The notes beneath the pieces are model-generated. The model was not told where the DNA came from, made no database searches, and saw only the letters and a program-made list of their open reading frames with translations. From Laguncularia racemosa (taxonomy: Eukaryota; Streptophyta; Magnoliopsida; Myrtales; Combretaceae): a stretch of DNA of 64,000 nt. Positions 32,634-44,347 of the stretch are shown here, in pieces (position 1 is the stretch's first letter; each line of letters begins with the position of its first letter). The stretch is from assembly GCA_037954665.1 (NCBI GenBank), contig JBBMOL010000287.1, forward strand, positions 372,001-436,000. Direction: 5' to 3'. The position numbers and the translations under genes are program-made.

Positions 32634-33581
32634 TGATACGAGATCAGTTTGATTAGATTCCTAACAGATGCGAACCACGCCAACGTGTGACGAAACCTAA
32701 TACCAATACGTTCGGAATTCGTTGCCTAAGATGCCAAACACCCTAAGTGGAAACCGCGACCCGTTGTCTATAAGCGAGACAAGAACCTTCGTATAATATG
32801 AAGACGCCACAATCGGGATGAAAGACCGATTGATAAGTCAGGATGAACGCCACGGAAAATAAAATCCGATAAGTTCTAGGTTAGTTCTTTAAAGAACCAA
32901 GAGAGGAATTCTCTCAAAAGTGTTTTCAAACTTTCAATGTTGTATATTCTATATCTTCTAACCTTAGGAGCTTTATATTAAGGTTTACAATTCGTAACAA
33001 TCAAGCCCAAAACGACATAACTTAGATAAGTTGCGTAAAAATCAACAAAACAAACATGTAGGCCGACGGTGTAGAGATGAAGGCTGACGGCCTTGGAGCC
33101 GGCCTTGAGTCGGTGTTGAAAATATACACGACCGGTGTTGGAGATGTACATGACCGTGTACTTCTAGCCGTGTATCTTTCTGTGGAAATCTTGCCAATGT
33201 ACACGACTGTGTACTTCTAGTCGTGTATCTTTCTGTGGAAATCTTGACAACATACACGGCCGTGCCTTTGACCCGTGTATACGACCGTGTATGACTCTAT
33301 GTAACCTCCAGACTTCTACATGGCCATGCCTTGTAAAGACACACCCTCTTCACCCCGTATCCAGTATGACTTGTACAAGAGCAAGGGCATTCCCATGGTT
33401 GTTCCAATCCTTTCCAACTTCATGATTGCTCCAATCCTTTCTAACTTCATGGACATCCTTTATCAACCTATTAAGTACTTCCTTAAATCGTTTTGCTCGA
33501 GTTCTTGTCATAGGTCCAGGTGGCACTTCAAGAGGATCCACATTCCATCTTCTAGCTTGGCTCCCATCATGGTTCTCATCA
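32634..33581 (-). repeat. 3' LTR of element 3 (family B)
   Basis: 948 bp. In minus-strand reading it runs from TGATGAGAACCATGATGGG at 33581, next to the purine tract AAGAGGAGGGGAA (33582-33594), to ...TCTCGTATCA at 32634. Dyad motifs (TACACGG..CCGTGTA) lie at about 33126-33330. The promoter region near 32965 has lost part of its TATA box. The first 200 bp encode the integrase tail ([18 protein letters not shown]). Confidence 0.9.
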
Positions 33582-34345
33582 TTCCCCTCCTCTTAAAAAG
33601 GATTTGTCCTCAAGTCGCCGCTTGCATCAAAAGGACTCAAATCAGTAACATTAAATGTAGCACTTACTTGATACTCACCTGGTAAATCTATCTTGTATGC
33701 ATTATCATTAATGCGCTCAAGAATTTGAAATGGTCCATCGCCTCTAGGAAGTAGTTTAGATCGACGTTGCACAAGAAACCGCTCTTTACGCATGTGAACC
33801 TAAACCCAATCTCCAGGTTTAAAGACAGCTTGTCGAAGACCCTTGTTGGCTTGTTTCACATACTGCTCTGTTGTTCGCTCAATGTTTAGCCTTGCCCTAT
33901 CATGGATCTGTTTAACAAATTCTGCTTTCTTCTTGCCGTCTATATTAACATACTCAGAAATAGGCAAAGGTGATAAATCCAAAGGAGTTAGTGGATTAAA
34001 ACCGTACACAATTTCAAAAGGAGTAAACTTAGTAGCAGAATGCATTGTACGATTATAGGCAAATTCAACATGCGGCAAACAATCCTCCCAACTTTTAATG
34101 TTCTTCTTAATGACAGCCCTCAACAAAGTAGATAAAGTTCGATTTACTACCTCAGTTTGACCATCAGTCTGTGGATGACAAGTAGTAGAAAACAATAACT
34201 TAGTTCCTAACTTAGCCCACAAGGTCTTCCAGAAGTAGCTCAAGAACTTAGCATCTCTATCCGATACGATTGTTCTAGGCATACCAAGTAATCTCACAAC
34301 TTCGCTAAAGAACAAATTGGCAATATTGCAAGCATCATCAGTTTT
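33582..34345 (-). pseudogene. Integrase core and C-terminus of element 3 (distal piece)
   Basis: Reads on from the element 4 insertion site: [35 protein letters not shown] (second catalytic Asp), [15 protein letters not shown] (Glu), [13 protein letters not shown] and, after a TAG near 33800, MRKERFLVQRRSKLLPRGDGP. It ends in SPFDASGDLRTNPF before the 3' LTR. The first catalytic Asp is on the other side, near 42350. The frame continues into LTR sequence. One or two stops are seen. Confidence 0.88.
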
Positions 34346-35231
34346 TGATGAGAGCCACGATGGGAGCCAAGCCAGAAGATGGAATGTGGATCCTCTTGAA
34401 GTTCTACCTAGACCGATCACAAGAAATCAAGCGAAATGATTCAAGGAAGCACTTAACGGGTTGATAAAGGATGTCTATGAAGTCAGAAAGGATTGGAGCA
34501 ATCATGAAGCTGGAATGGATTGGAACAACCATGGGAATGCCCTTGCTCTTGTACAAGTCATACCGGATACGGGGTGAAGAGGGCGTGTCTTTACAAGGCA
34601 CGGCCATGTAGGAGTCTGGAGGTTACACAGAATCATACACGATCGTATACACGGTTCAAAGGCACGGTCGTGTATGGTGTCAAGAATTTCCACAAAAAGA
34701 TACACAACTAGAAGTACACGGTCGTGTATATTGTCAAGAAGTTCCACAGAATTACACACGGCCAAAGTACACAACCATGTATCTCTTCGACGCCGGCCTT
34801 CATGTCTTGTTTTGTTATTTTTATGCACTTATTGAAGTGATGTCGTTTTGGGCCTTTATTGTTACAAATTGTAAACCCTAATATAAAGCTCCTAGGGTTT
34901 AGAACATTTAGAATAGAACATACAACATTGAAAGTTTGAAAACACTTTTGAGAGAATTCCTCTCTTGGTTCTTTAAAGAACTAATCTAGAACTTATCGGA
35001 TTTTTATTCCGTGGCGTTCATCCCGACTTATCAATCGGTCTTTCATCCTGACTGTGGCGTCTTCATATTATACCAAGGTTCTTGTCTCGCTTATAGACAA
35101 CGGGTCGCGGTTTCCACTTGAGGGTGTTTGGCATCCTAGGTAACGAATTCCGAACGTATTGGTATTAGGTTTCGTCACACATTGGCATGGTTTGTATTAG
35201 TTAGGAATCCGATCAAACCGACCTCGCATCA
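34346..35231 (+). repeat. 5' LTR of element 4 (family B)
   Basis: TGATGAGAGCCACGATGGG...CCTCGCATCA, 886 bp. A dyad array (CACGGTCGTG, TACACGGTCGTGTA and relatives) spans about 34597-34792, and TATAAAG lies at 34882-34888, about 90 bp later. Downstream are CTAGGGTTTAG and a paired 'cccgacttatcaatcgg' segment shared with family A. Family B LTRs carry about 40 extra bases at the end relative to family A (GTTAGGAATCCGATCAAAC...). Confidence 0.92.
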
Positions 35232-35234
35232 ATT

Positions 35235-35246
35235 TGGTATCAAAGC
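35235..35246 (+). other. Primer binding site of element 4 (initiator tRNA-Met)
   Basis: TGGTATCAAAGC, one G-to-A change from the exact site, three bases after the LTR end. Confidence 0.92.
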
Positions 35247-35282
35247 CTAGGTTTGTTAAAACAATTGTTCGGTTTGAGGAAG

Positions 35283-35717
35283 GTGACATCAAAACCCTAA
35301 TTCCAATCGTTCATATCAATTGTTCATATATTCAATTTCATAGTGTTAATGGTCTATTGAAATTGTAGTACCTACTATTCAATTTTGTTACAAAAAAAAA
35401 AAGAAGAATCACGACAAAAAAAAAGGGAATGTAATTAAGAGCAGCACATAAAGGCAAAAAAAAAATCTGAACAAAAAAAAAAAAAGAGGAAAAATTTCGA
35501 GCCCTAGAGTTGTTTTGAATTCTACGGAAGGGAATTGGTGTAGTTTAGGTTAGTTCTAAGAGAATTGAGAAGAGGAATTAGCGAATTGATATCATTATTG
35601 CTTGTGAGAATACACGAGTGACTGTGTGATATCTTCATTTGAGCGAAGCACGTAAAGGAGTGTATCATGAGGCTTAATCATATCTATATTTGTGTTCGTG
35701 CTAACCTTTTTCTGCAG
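35283..35717 (+). other. Putative leader intron of element 4
   Basis: Donor AAG|GTGACA at 35283. Branch-like GCTAAC, a pyrimidine tract and TCTGCAG|G form an acceptor ending at 35717, with the gag ATG five bases on at 35723. Positions correspond to those in elements 1, 2 and 3, while the A-rich interior (about 35390-35490) varies in length. Confidence 0.6.
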
Positions 35718-35722
35718 GAACT

Positions 35723-37333
35723 ATGTTGAGGCAACATTCTCCTGAAGGTGAGAGGGGAAGGTTTGATGCTAGGTTAGTGATTGAGGCGTTGAGGGGTGAG
35801 ATGAAGATAATGTTTCAAGAGGGAATGGAACAAATTCATAAGACGGTAGAGCAAAGACTAGAGCAATCTACAAACATCTTCCAAGGGCGTAAGAGGGAGA
35901 GTCATTCTAGGAGAGTACAAGGGGTGGAGATGAATTTGATGAGCCTTCTGTCGGGAGTTATAGAGGATATAGTGGTCAGAATAGAGGAACTAGGGATTGG
36001 GAAGATAGAGAAGATAGGAATAGAGAGGATAATCAATTGAGTAGCATAAAGATGAAGATTCCTCCTTTCCAAGGGAAGAATGATCCCGAGGCGTACTTAA
36101 AGTGGGAGAAGAAGGTAGCGATGGTGTTTGATTGTCATAACTATAGTGGGAGAAAGAAAGTGAAACTTGCTGCCATTGAATTTTCGGATTATGCCATGTG
36201 TGGTGGGATCAACTAATGTTGAATAGAAGAAGGAATGGCGAACCACCTATTGAGTCGTAGGAAGAGATGAAGAAGCGGATTGTGCCTGCGTATTACTATC
36301 GTGAATTGCACAACAAATTGCAAACTCTTAAGCAGGGAAGTCGAAGTGTGGATGAGTATTTCAAGGAGATGGAAGTAACGATGATCAGGGCGAATGTAGA
36401 AGAGGATAAAGAGGCAACCATGGCTAGATTTCTTGCTGGATTGAATAGAGAAATTCAAAATGTCGTTGAATTGCAACATTATGTAGAATTGGAAGATATG
36501 GTTCATATGGCTATAAAGGTTGAGAACCAGCACAAGAGAAAAGGTAGTAGCAATACACGGTTTCAACAGGGTACTGGTTCATCCACCTGGAAGACTAACC
36601 AATGGAAGAAGGAAGAAAAGCCTTTACCTACCAAACCAAAAGGAGAGCTGAGACAAGCGGGTTCTACTCCTAGTAACCAAGGTAACCCTGATTCTTCTAC
36701 TTCTAGAAATCGTGACATTAGATGTTTTAAATGCCAAGTCGAGGCCATATTGCTAGTCAATATCCGAATAGGCGTGTTATGGTTTTACGTGATGATGGTG
36801 AGTATGAGACTGAGGGGGATAGTGAGGAAGATGATATGCCTCCATTAGAGGACTCTAGTGATGATGAGGAGCTTGCAATAAGGAGGTTAGTGGCAGTAGT
36901 GAAGCGAGCTTTGAATGTGCAGGTGAAGGAAGAAGAGGAGGTGCAAAGAGAGAATATATTTCATACTAGATGTTATCTAGGAGATCATATTTGCAGTTTG
37001 ATCATTGATGGAGGAAGTTGCACCAATGTGGTGAGTAATTTTATTGTTGAGAGGCTAGGACTCAAAACTATTAAACACCCTAGTCCATATAAATTGCAGT
37101 GGTTGAATGATAGTGGTGAGGCTAAGGTGAGTAAGCAAGCCTTGATTGCTTTTCGCATTGGTAGGTATGAGGATGAGGTGTTATGCGATGTAGTGCCAAT
37201 GCAGGCGTGTCATGTGTTGTTGGGGAGGCTATGGCAATTTGATAGGAAGGTTGTTCATGATGGCCTTTCTAATAAGTATACGCTTGTTCACCAAGGGAAA
37301 AGCTTTAATCTTAAACCGTTAACACCTAAATAG
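35723..37333 (+). pseudogene. gag and protease of element 4
   Basis: ATG at 35723 (MLRQHSPEGERGRF). A deletion near 35935 removes acidic residues kept in element 2 and shifts frame. The gag core resumes at 36267 ([15 protein letters not shown]), with [19 protein letters not shown]. The zinc knuckle is broken by a one-base loss after CFKCQ (near 36737). The protease follows in another frame with [12 protein letters not shown] (Asp codon 37007-37009) and [16 protein letters not shown], ending at a TAG (37331-37333) at the position of a Gln codon in element 1. Confidence 0.9.
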
Positions 37334-40300
37334 GTGTATGAGGATCAGTTGCAGCTACAGTAGTCTTTTGCAAAACATAAGGTGAGTGAAAAATAGAGGG
37401 AGAGTGAGAGAGCAAAAGACAGCTAGAAAGAAAATGAATACAAAAGTCGATCTCAAAAGGAAAAAGAGAGGAAGGCTGGAAAGAGTGCAAGAGACCAAGT
37501 TGAAGGGGGATCAACTTTGGTGGTGAGTGAAAAGGAGAGTGCAGCCTTGCGAAAGGAGAGTTGTGTGGCAAGAGCGAGCGTAGTGAGGAGAGCGTTATTA
37601 AAGAAGCAACCTGTGTTGTTACTGGTTTTTAAGGAAACATGTCTGAATACTAACGAACTATTTAATTCTTTGCCTAGTGTGATTGTGTCTATTGTGCAAG
37701 ACTTTGAAGATGTCTTCCCTAAGGAGATTCCAAAGGGATTACCACCTATTCGTGGTATTGAGCACCAGGTTGACCTTGTACCTAGAGCGTCGATTCTAAA
37801 CAAGCCAGCTTATAGGAGCAATCCGGAGGAGACAAAGGAACTCCAAAGGCAGGTCGATGAATTAATGGAGAAGGGGTACGTGAGAGAAAGCATGAGTCCA
37901 TGTGCAGTGCCAGTGATTTTGGTGCCTAAGAAGGATGGGACATGGAGAATGTGTGTTGACTGCCGTGCCATCAACAACATCATGGTAAAGTATCGTCATC
38001 CCATTCCTCGCTTAGATGACATGTTAAATGAGTTACATGGGTCTAGTGTCTTTTCTAAAATTGATCTGAAAAGTGGATATCACTAAATTAGAATGAAAGA
38101 AGGTGATGAATGGAAAACCACATTCAAAACGAAATATGGATTGTATAAGTGGTTAGTAATGCCTTTCGGTTTAGCTAACGCACCTAGTACTTTTATGAGA
38201 CTTATGAACCATGTTTTGAGGACTTTTATTGGCGAATTTGTGGTTGTCTATTTTGATGATATCCTCATTTATAGCAAGAGTTTAGAAGACCATATATCTC
38301 ACTTGAGGGATGTTTTAGAAGTGCTTTGAAATGAGCAATTATATGCTAACCTCAAGAAGTGCACTTTTTGCATAGACAAACTTGTGTTTCTTGGTTTTGT
38401 TGTTAGTGCACAGGGAATACAGGTTGATGAAGAAAAGATTCGTGCGATCCAAGAATGGCCTAGTCCAACTACTGTAAGTAATGTGCGGAGTTTCCATGGA
38501 CTAGCGAGTTTTTACAGGAGATTTGTGAAGGATTTCAACACCATTGCAGCACCACTTACTGAGGTAATTAAGAAGAACGTAGGGTTCAGATGGGGAGAGC
38601 AACAAGAGAAGGCCTTTCAGATGCTTAAAAATAAGCTGACTCAAGTGCCATTACTTGCTTTACCTAACTTTGCTAAAACGTTTGAAATTGAGTGTGATGC
38701 TTCAGGATTAGGTATTGGAGCAGTGCTTATGCAGGAGAGAAGGCCAATCGCATTCTTTAGTGAGAAGCTAAGTGGGGCAACCTTGAACTACCCTACTTAT
38801 GACAAGGAGTTATATGCATTGGTTCGAGCCCTAGAGACGTGGCAACACTATCTTTGGCCAAAAGAGTTCGTGATCCACACTGATCATGAATCCTTGAAGT
38901 ACTTGAAGGGGCAACACAAGCTAAACAAAAGGCATGCTCGTTGGGTGGAGTTCATCAAAACATTTCCATATGTCATCCACTACAAGCAAGGTAAAGAGAA
39001 TGTCGTTGCTGATGCACTTTCTAGAAGGTATGCTCTTATCTCTACTCTTAGTTCTAGACTGCTTGGTTTTGAGCACATTAAGGAATTGTATGCTACTGAT
39101 CGAGATTTTTGTGAGGAGCATGTGCATTGTGAGAAGAGTGGGAATGGTAAATTTTATAAACATGAAGGATTCTTGTTTAGGGAGAGTAAACTATGCATTC
39201 TAATTTGTTCTTTAAGAGAATTACTAGTGAGGGAATCTTATGGAGGAGGTTTAATGGGACATTTTGGAGTAGCTAAAACCTTAGGGGTATTGCAGGAACA
39301 CTTCTATTAGACTCACATGAAACGAGATGTTGAGAGGATTTGTGAGCGATGTGTCACATGTAAGCAAGGAAAATCTAGAGTCCAACCTCAAGGGCTTTAT
39401 ACCCCACTTCCCATTCCTCATGAGCCTTGGGTAGATATTTCCATGGATTTTGTGATAGGATTACCCAGGTTTAGACATGGTCGAGATTCTATTTTTGTAG
39501 TTGTGGATAGATTCTCTAAGATGGCACATTTCATTCCTTGTCACAAAACAGATGATGCTTGCAATATTGCTAATTTGTTCTTTAGGGAAGTTGTGAGATT
39601 ACATGGTATGCCTAGAACAATTGTATCAGATAGAGATGCTAAGTTCTTAAGCTACTTCTGGAAGACCTTGTGGGCTAAGTTAGGAACTAAGTTATTGTTC
39701 TCTACTACTTGTCATCCAAAGACTGAAGGTCAAACTGAGGCAGTAAATCGAACTTTATCTACTTTGTTGAGGGCTGTAATTAAAAAGAATATTAAAAGTT
39801 GGGATGATTGTTTGCCGCATGTTGAATTTTCCTATAATCATACAATGCATTCTGCTACTAAGTTTACTCCTTTTGAAATTGTGTATGGTTTTAATCAACT
39901 AACTCCTTTGGATTTATCACCTTTGCCTATTTCTGAGTATGTTAATCTAGATGGCAAGAAGAAAGCAGAATTTGTTAAATAGATACATGAGAAGGTAAGG
40001 TTAAACATTGAGCGAAGAACAGAGCAGTATGTGAAACAAGCCAACAAGGGTTGTCGACAAGCTGTCTTTGAACCTGGAGTCTAGGTTTGGGTTTACATGC
40101 GCAAAGAGCGGTTTCTTGTGCAGTGTCGATCTAAACTACTTCCTAGAGGCGATGGACCATTTCAAATCCTTGAGCGCATCAATGATAATGCATACAAGAT
40201 AGATTTACCTGGTGATTATCAAGTAAGTGCTACATTTAATGTTACTAATTTGAGTCCTTTTGATGCAGGCGGTGATTTGAGGACAAATCCTTTTCAAGAG

Positions 40301-40444
40301 GAGGGGAATGATGAGAGCCATGATGGGAGCCAAGTCAGAAGATGGAATGTGGATCCTCTTGAAGTGCGACCTGGACCGATCACAAGAAATCAAGCGAAAC
40401 GATTCAAGGAAGCACTTAACGGGTTGATAAAGGATGTCCATTGA
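37334..40444 (+). pseudogene. RT-RNase H-integrase (pol) of element 4
   Basis: After a charged Lys/Glu linker with several stops, the frame from 37517 is unbroken except for TAA 38084, TGA 38327, TAG 39308, TAG 39980 and TAG 40082. [20 protein letters not shown], catalytic [11 protein letters not shown] (38249-38260). RNase [31 protein letters not shown]. Integrase: zinc region ending CERCVTC, core [30 protein letters not shown]-terminus RGDGPFQILERINDNAYKI and SPFDAGGDLRTNPFQEE. The reading frame continues past the LTR start (40309) into [18 protein letters not shown]. The RNase H and integrase text is closest to the CRM clade. Confidence 0.93.
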
Positions 40445-42241
40445 TAGGAATAAAAATCCGACAAGACCTATCATTAGGGCAAGAACTGAAGGATTTCAAA
40501 TCTTGGCGTTGACGGCCCATTTTGAGCAGATTGACCCCGGAATTATTTATATATTAACCTCTTTTCTATTATTGTTGTATTGTGTATTCCAACAGGCACA
40601 CTTATCATATTCTATAGGGCAATGGACAAACTTCCTCAGACTCAGCTTGTGGGTTATCCATGGACCGACCTGAACCGGCGATGAGTTGGGCCGATGGATC
40701 CTATAGAAGACCGGCATCTTGAACACCATTTCTTTTATAGATTTATTCTTTTATGAACTATTTTGGTTGTATTTTGGTTTTGGGACACTTTTATTTCCAT
40801 GTAATTTTCATTTAGGGCTAGCCACCTTAAAAGTGGCAAACTTGTAATTTTGAGCACTTTTAACCCTAGAAGTAGCAAGTATAAATACTTGCTTAAGAGA
40901 GGGTTTAGGAAGCTTAATTTTGCAGAACAAACACTTCACATTTTGTGAGAGGGCTTAGGGTTTTCCTAATTCCAAATTCTCTTATCAATTTCAATCCCAA
41001 GAAGTTGAAATTGTGGTGAGTGCAACAATTGGAAATTGTGAGTCATATCAATTCCTACTTGTTGTGTTTTCTTTTTCTTCTCTAGTGTGTAATATCTAGG
41101 GTTGGATTAGAACATTCTTGGTCAGATTTACTTGTTGTATCCACGAATTCTTGTGATTATTTGAAGGAATTATCAAGTTGATTCAATTCATCTTTAAGGA
41201 TTTCCTTATTAACGTGATTTTCACCATTGGAAAAGGGATTGTTTTGTGACGGTTTTATTTTATGAAATTGAGGCTTCATTTTCGTGGATTATATGAAATT
41301 AGAGTGTTTTTAGAAGCCATTTCCATTGTGGTATTCAGATTATATCATTAGTTGTTTTAATTTCATCATTTCATCATTAGGTTCCATTTGAAAAGTGCCA
41401 TTTTTTGGATCTGATTTTTCCTAGACTTGAGATATCTTTTCTTAAGTCTTTTGGATGTGCTTTTAAGTGTGTTTAGGCACATCATCCATGAAGTCAGAAA
41501 GGATTAGAGCAATCATGAAGCTGGAATGGATTGGAACAACCATGGGAATGCCCTTGCTCTTATACAAGTCATACGGATACGGGGTGAAGAGGGCGTGTCT
41601 TTACAAGGCACGGCCGTGTAGGAGTCTGGAGGTTACACAGAATCATACACGGTCGTATATACGGTTCAAAGGCACGGCCGTGTATGGTGTCAAGAATTTC
41701 CACAGAAAGATACACGACTAGAAGTACACGGTCATGTATATTGTCAAGAAGTTCCACAGAATTATACACAGCCAAAGTACATGGCCGTGTATCTCTCCGA
41801 CGCTGGCCTTCATGTCTTGTTTTGTTATTTTTATGCACTTATTGAAGTGATGTCGTTTTAGGCCTTTATTGTTACGAATTGTAAACCCTAATATAAAGCT
41901 CCTAGGGTTTAGAACATTTAGAATAGAACATATAACATTGAAAGTTTGAAAACACTTTTGAGAGAATTCCTCTCTTGGTTCTTTAAAGAACTAATCTACA
42001 ACTTATCGAATTTTTATTCTGTGGCGTTCATCCCGACTTATCAATCGGTCTTTCATCCCGATTGTGGCGTCTTCATATTATACCAAGGTTCTTGTCTCGC
42101 TTATAGATAACGGGTCGCAGTTTCCACTTGAGGGTGTTTGGCATCTTAGGTAACGAATTCCGAACGTATTAGTATTGGGTTTAGTCACACGTTGGCGTGG
42201 TTTGTATCAGTTAGGAATCCGATCAAACAGACCTGGCATCA
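40309..42241 (+). repeat. 3' LTR of element 4, interrupted by a solo LTR
   Basis: Follows the purine tract AAGAGGAGGGGAA (40296-40308), starts TGATGAGAGCCATGATGGG and ends CTGGCATCA at 42241. The family C solo LTR 40442-41484 plus one TCCAT copy interrupts it, leaving 885 bp. Dyad array about 41600-41795; TATAAAG 41892-41898. Confidence 0.92.
40442..41484 (+). repeat. Solo LTR of family C, short form
   Basis: 1043 bp, TGATAGGAATAAAAATCCGAC...GTTTAGGCACATCA, with perfect duplications TCCAT (40437-40441 and 41485-41489). It ends at the first GGCACATCA, without the 188-bp extension of the copies at 15074 and 45394, so it represents the presumed original LTR length. TATAAATA is near 40880. Confidence 0.93.
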
Positions 42242-43025
42242 TTTTTGTGACATGGAATGAAATGTGCCATCTTGGAGAATCTATCCACAATTACAAAAAT
42301 AGAATCTCGACCATGTTTAGACTTGGGTAATCCTAACACAAAATCCATGGAAATATCTACCCAAGGCTCATGAGGAATGGGAAGTGGGGTATAAAGCCCT
42401 TGAGGTTGGACTCTAGATTTTGCTTACATACACGTGACACATCGCTCACAAATCCTCTCAACATCTCGTTTCATGTGAGGCCAATAAAAGTGTTCCTGCA
42501 ATACCCCTAAGGTTTTAGCTACTCCAAAATGTCCCATTAAACCTCCTCCATGAGACTCCCTCACTAGTAATTCTCTTAAAGAACAAATTGGAATGCATAG
42601 TTTACTCTCCCTAAACAAGAATCCTTCATGTTTATAAAATTAACCATGCCCACTCTTCTCACAATGCACATACTCCTCACAAAAATCTCGATCAGCAGCA
42701 TATAATTCCTTAATGTGCTCAAAACCAAGCAGTCTAGAACTAAGAGTAGAGATAAGAGTATACCTTCTAGAAAGTGCATCAGCAACGACATTCTCTTTAC
42801 CTTGCTTGTAATGGATGACATATGGAAATGTTTCGATGAACTCCACCCAACATGCATGCCTTTTGTTTAGCTTGTGTTGCCCCTTCAAGTACTTCAAGGA
42901 TTCATGATTAATGTGGATCACGAACTCCTTTGGCCACAGGTAGTGTTGGCACGTCTCCAGGGCTCGAACCAATGCATATAACTCCTTATCATAAGTAGGG
43001 TAGTTTAAGGTTACCCTACTTAGCT
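42242..43025 (-). pseudogene. RNase H end and integrase N-terminus of element 3 (middle piece)
   Basis: Minus-strand reading resumes after element 2 with [35 protein letters not shown] and [12 protein letters not shown] frame change near 42640 and the integrase zinc region ([20 protein letters not shown] ... CERCVTC) follow, then a stop and [17 protein letters not shown] (first catalytic Asp) up to FIPCH at the element 4 junction. TAGCT at 43021-43025 is the left duplication of element 2. Confidence 0.9.
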
Positions 43026-43838
43026 TGATGAGAGCCAAGCCGGAAGAAGAAATGTGGATCCTCTTGAAGTGTTGCCTGGACTGATCACAAGAAATCGAGC
43101 AAAACGATTCAAGGAAGTACTTAACGGGTTGATAAAGGTTGTCCATGAAGCCGGAAAGGATTGGAGCAATCATGAAGTTGGAATGGATTGGAACAACCAT
43201 GGGAAGACCCTTGCTTTTGTACAAGTTATACTGGACAAGAGATGAAGAGGGCATATACTTTCAAAGCACGGCCGTGTATGGAGTCAAGCAAATCCATAGA
43301 AAGATACACGGCCAAAGTACACGGGCGTATATGTTGCCAGAAGTTGTACAAAAAGATACACGGCCAAAGTACACGGGCGTGTATGTTGCCAGAAGTTGCA
43401 CAGAAAGGTACACGGCCAAAGTACACGGGCGTGTATCCCCTACCGACCAGCTTGTTCTGTTTTCACATTTTTACGCCACTTATCTAAACTACGTCGTTTT
43501 GGACTTGTTTTACACAAATTGTAACCTTAGTATTAAAGCTCCTAGGGTTTAGAACAATAGAACATACATCTTTGAACATTAAACACTTTTGAGAGGCAGC
43601 TCTCTTGGTTCTTCAAGAACTAAATCGAACTTATCGAATTGATTTCTGTGGTGTTCATCCCGACTTATCAATCGGTCTTTCATCCCGATTGTGGCGTCTT
43701 CGTTTTTATACCAAGGTTCTTGTCTCGCTTATAGACAACGGGTCGCGGTTTCCACTTTAGGTGTTTGGGCGTCTTAGGCAACGAATTTCCGAACGTATTG
43801 GTATTGGGTTTCGTCACGGGTTGGCGTGGTTCGTATCA
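43026..43838 (+). repeat. 5' LTR of element 2 (family A)
   Basis: TGATGAGAGCCAAGCC...TTCGTATCA, 813 bp. The 52-bp array starts units at 43305, 43357 and 43409. The TATA box has decayed to TATTAAAG (43531-43538), whereas the 3' LTR keeps TATAAAAG (53800-53807). Confidence 0.92.
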
Positions 43839-43841
43839 GTT

Positions 43842-43853
43842 TGGTATTAGAGC
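43842..43853 (+). other. Primer binding site of element 2 (initiator tRNA-Met)
   Basis: TGGTATTAGAGC, one C-to-T change from the exact site, three bases after the LTR end. Confidence 0.9.
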
Positions 43854-43889
43854 TTAGGTTTGTCAAAACATCAAGTTTGGTTGAGGAAG

Positions 43890-44342
43890 GTAATATCAAA
43901 AACCCTAACTCCAATCGTTCATATCAATTATCGTATTCAATTTCGTAGTATTGATTGTCTTTTGATAGTGTAATATCGCCTAGGAGATTATTAAAAAAAA
44001 AAAAGAGTAAAAATCACGACAAAAAAAAAGAAGAGAAAAGAAAAGAAAAGACAAACGTGATCAAAAGCAAAACAGAGATAAAAAAAAAATTCGGATAAAA
44101 AAAATAGAGGAAAATTTACGAACCCTAGAGTTGTTTTGAATTCTACGGAAGGAAATTGGTGTAGTTCGGGTTAGTTCCAAGAGAATTGAGAAGAGGAAAT
44201 TGGCGAGTTGATATCATCATTATTTGTGAGAATACACGAGTGACTGTATGATATCGTCATTTGAGCAAAACACATAAGGGAGTGTATCGTGAGGTTTAAT
44301 TATATATATATATATTTGTGTTAGTACTAATCTTTTCTGCAG
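43890..44342 (+). other. Putative leader intron of element 2
   Basis: Donor AAG|GTAATA at 43890; branch-like TACTAAT, TCTTTTCTGCAG|GG acceptor ending at 44342; gag ATG at 44348. It matches elements 1, 3 and 4 in position. A-rich tracts lie at about 43991-44105. Confidence 0.6.
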
Positions 44343-44347
44343 GGACT

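Larger units (their letters stand above)
34346..42241 (+). mobile_element. Family B CRM-like element 4, the most complete copy
   Basis: Inserted in element 3's integrase. Flanks are GTTTT (34341-34345) and TTTTT (42242-42246), a duplication with one base changed. The 5' LTR is 886 bp, and the 3' LTR is 885 bp after removing a solo LTR. All domains are present in order: gag, zinc knuckle, protease, RT with YFDD, RNase H, integrase with DDE, and an LTR-encoded tail. From 37517 to 40444 the pol frame is intact apart from five stops. It could represent the family that supplied RT to deleted copies such as elements 1 and 2, although this copy is dead. Confidence 0.94.

Noticed and set aside
43054..43552. 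ORFs starting MDPLEVLPG and following frames in LTR A as independent genes
   Set aside because: The first is the integrase tail encoded by LTR sequence, meaningful only in the 3' LTR. The later frames are repeat-array translations.
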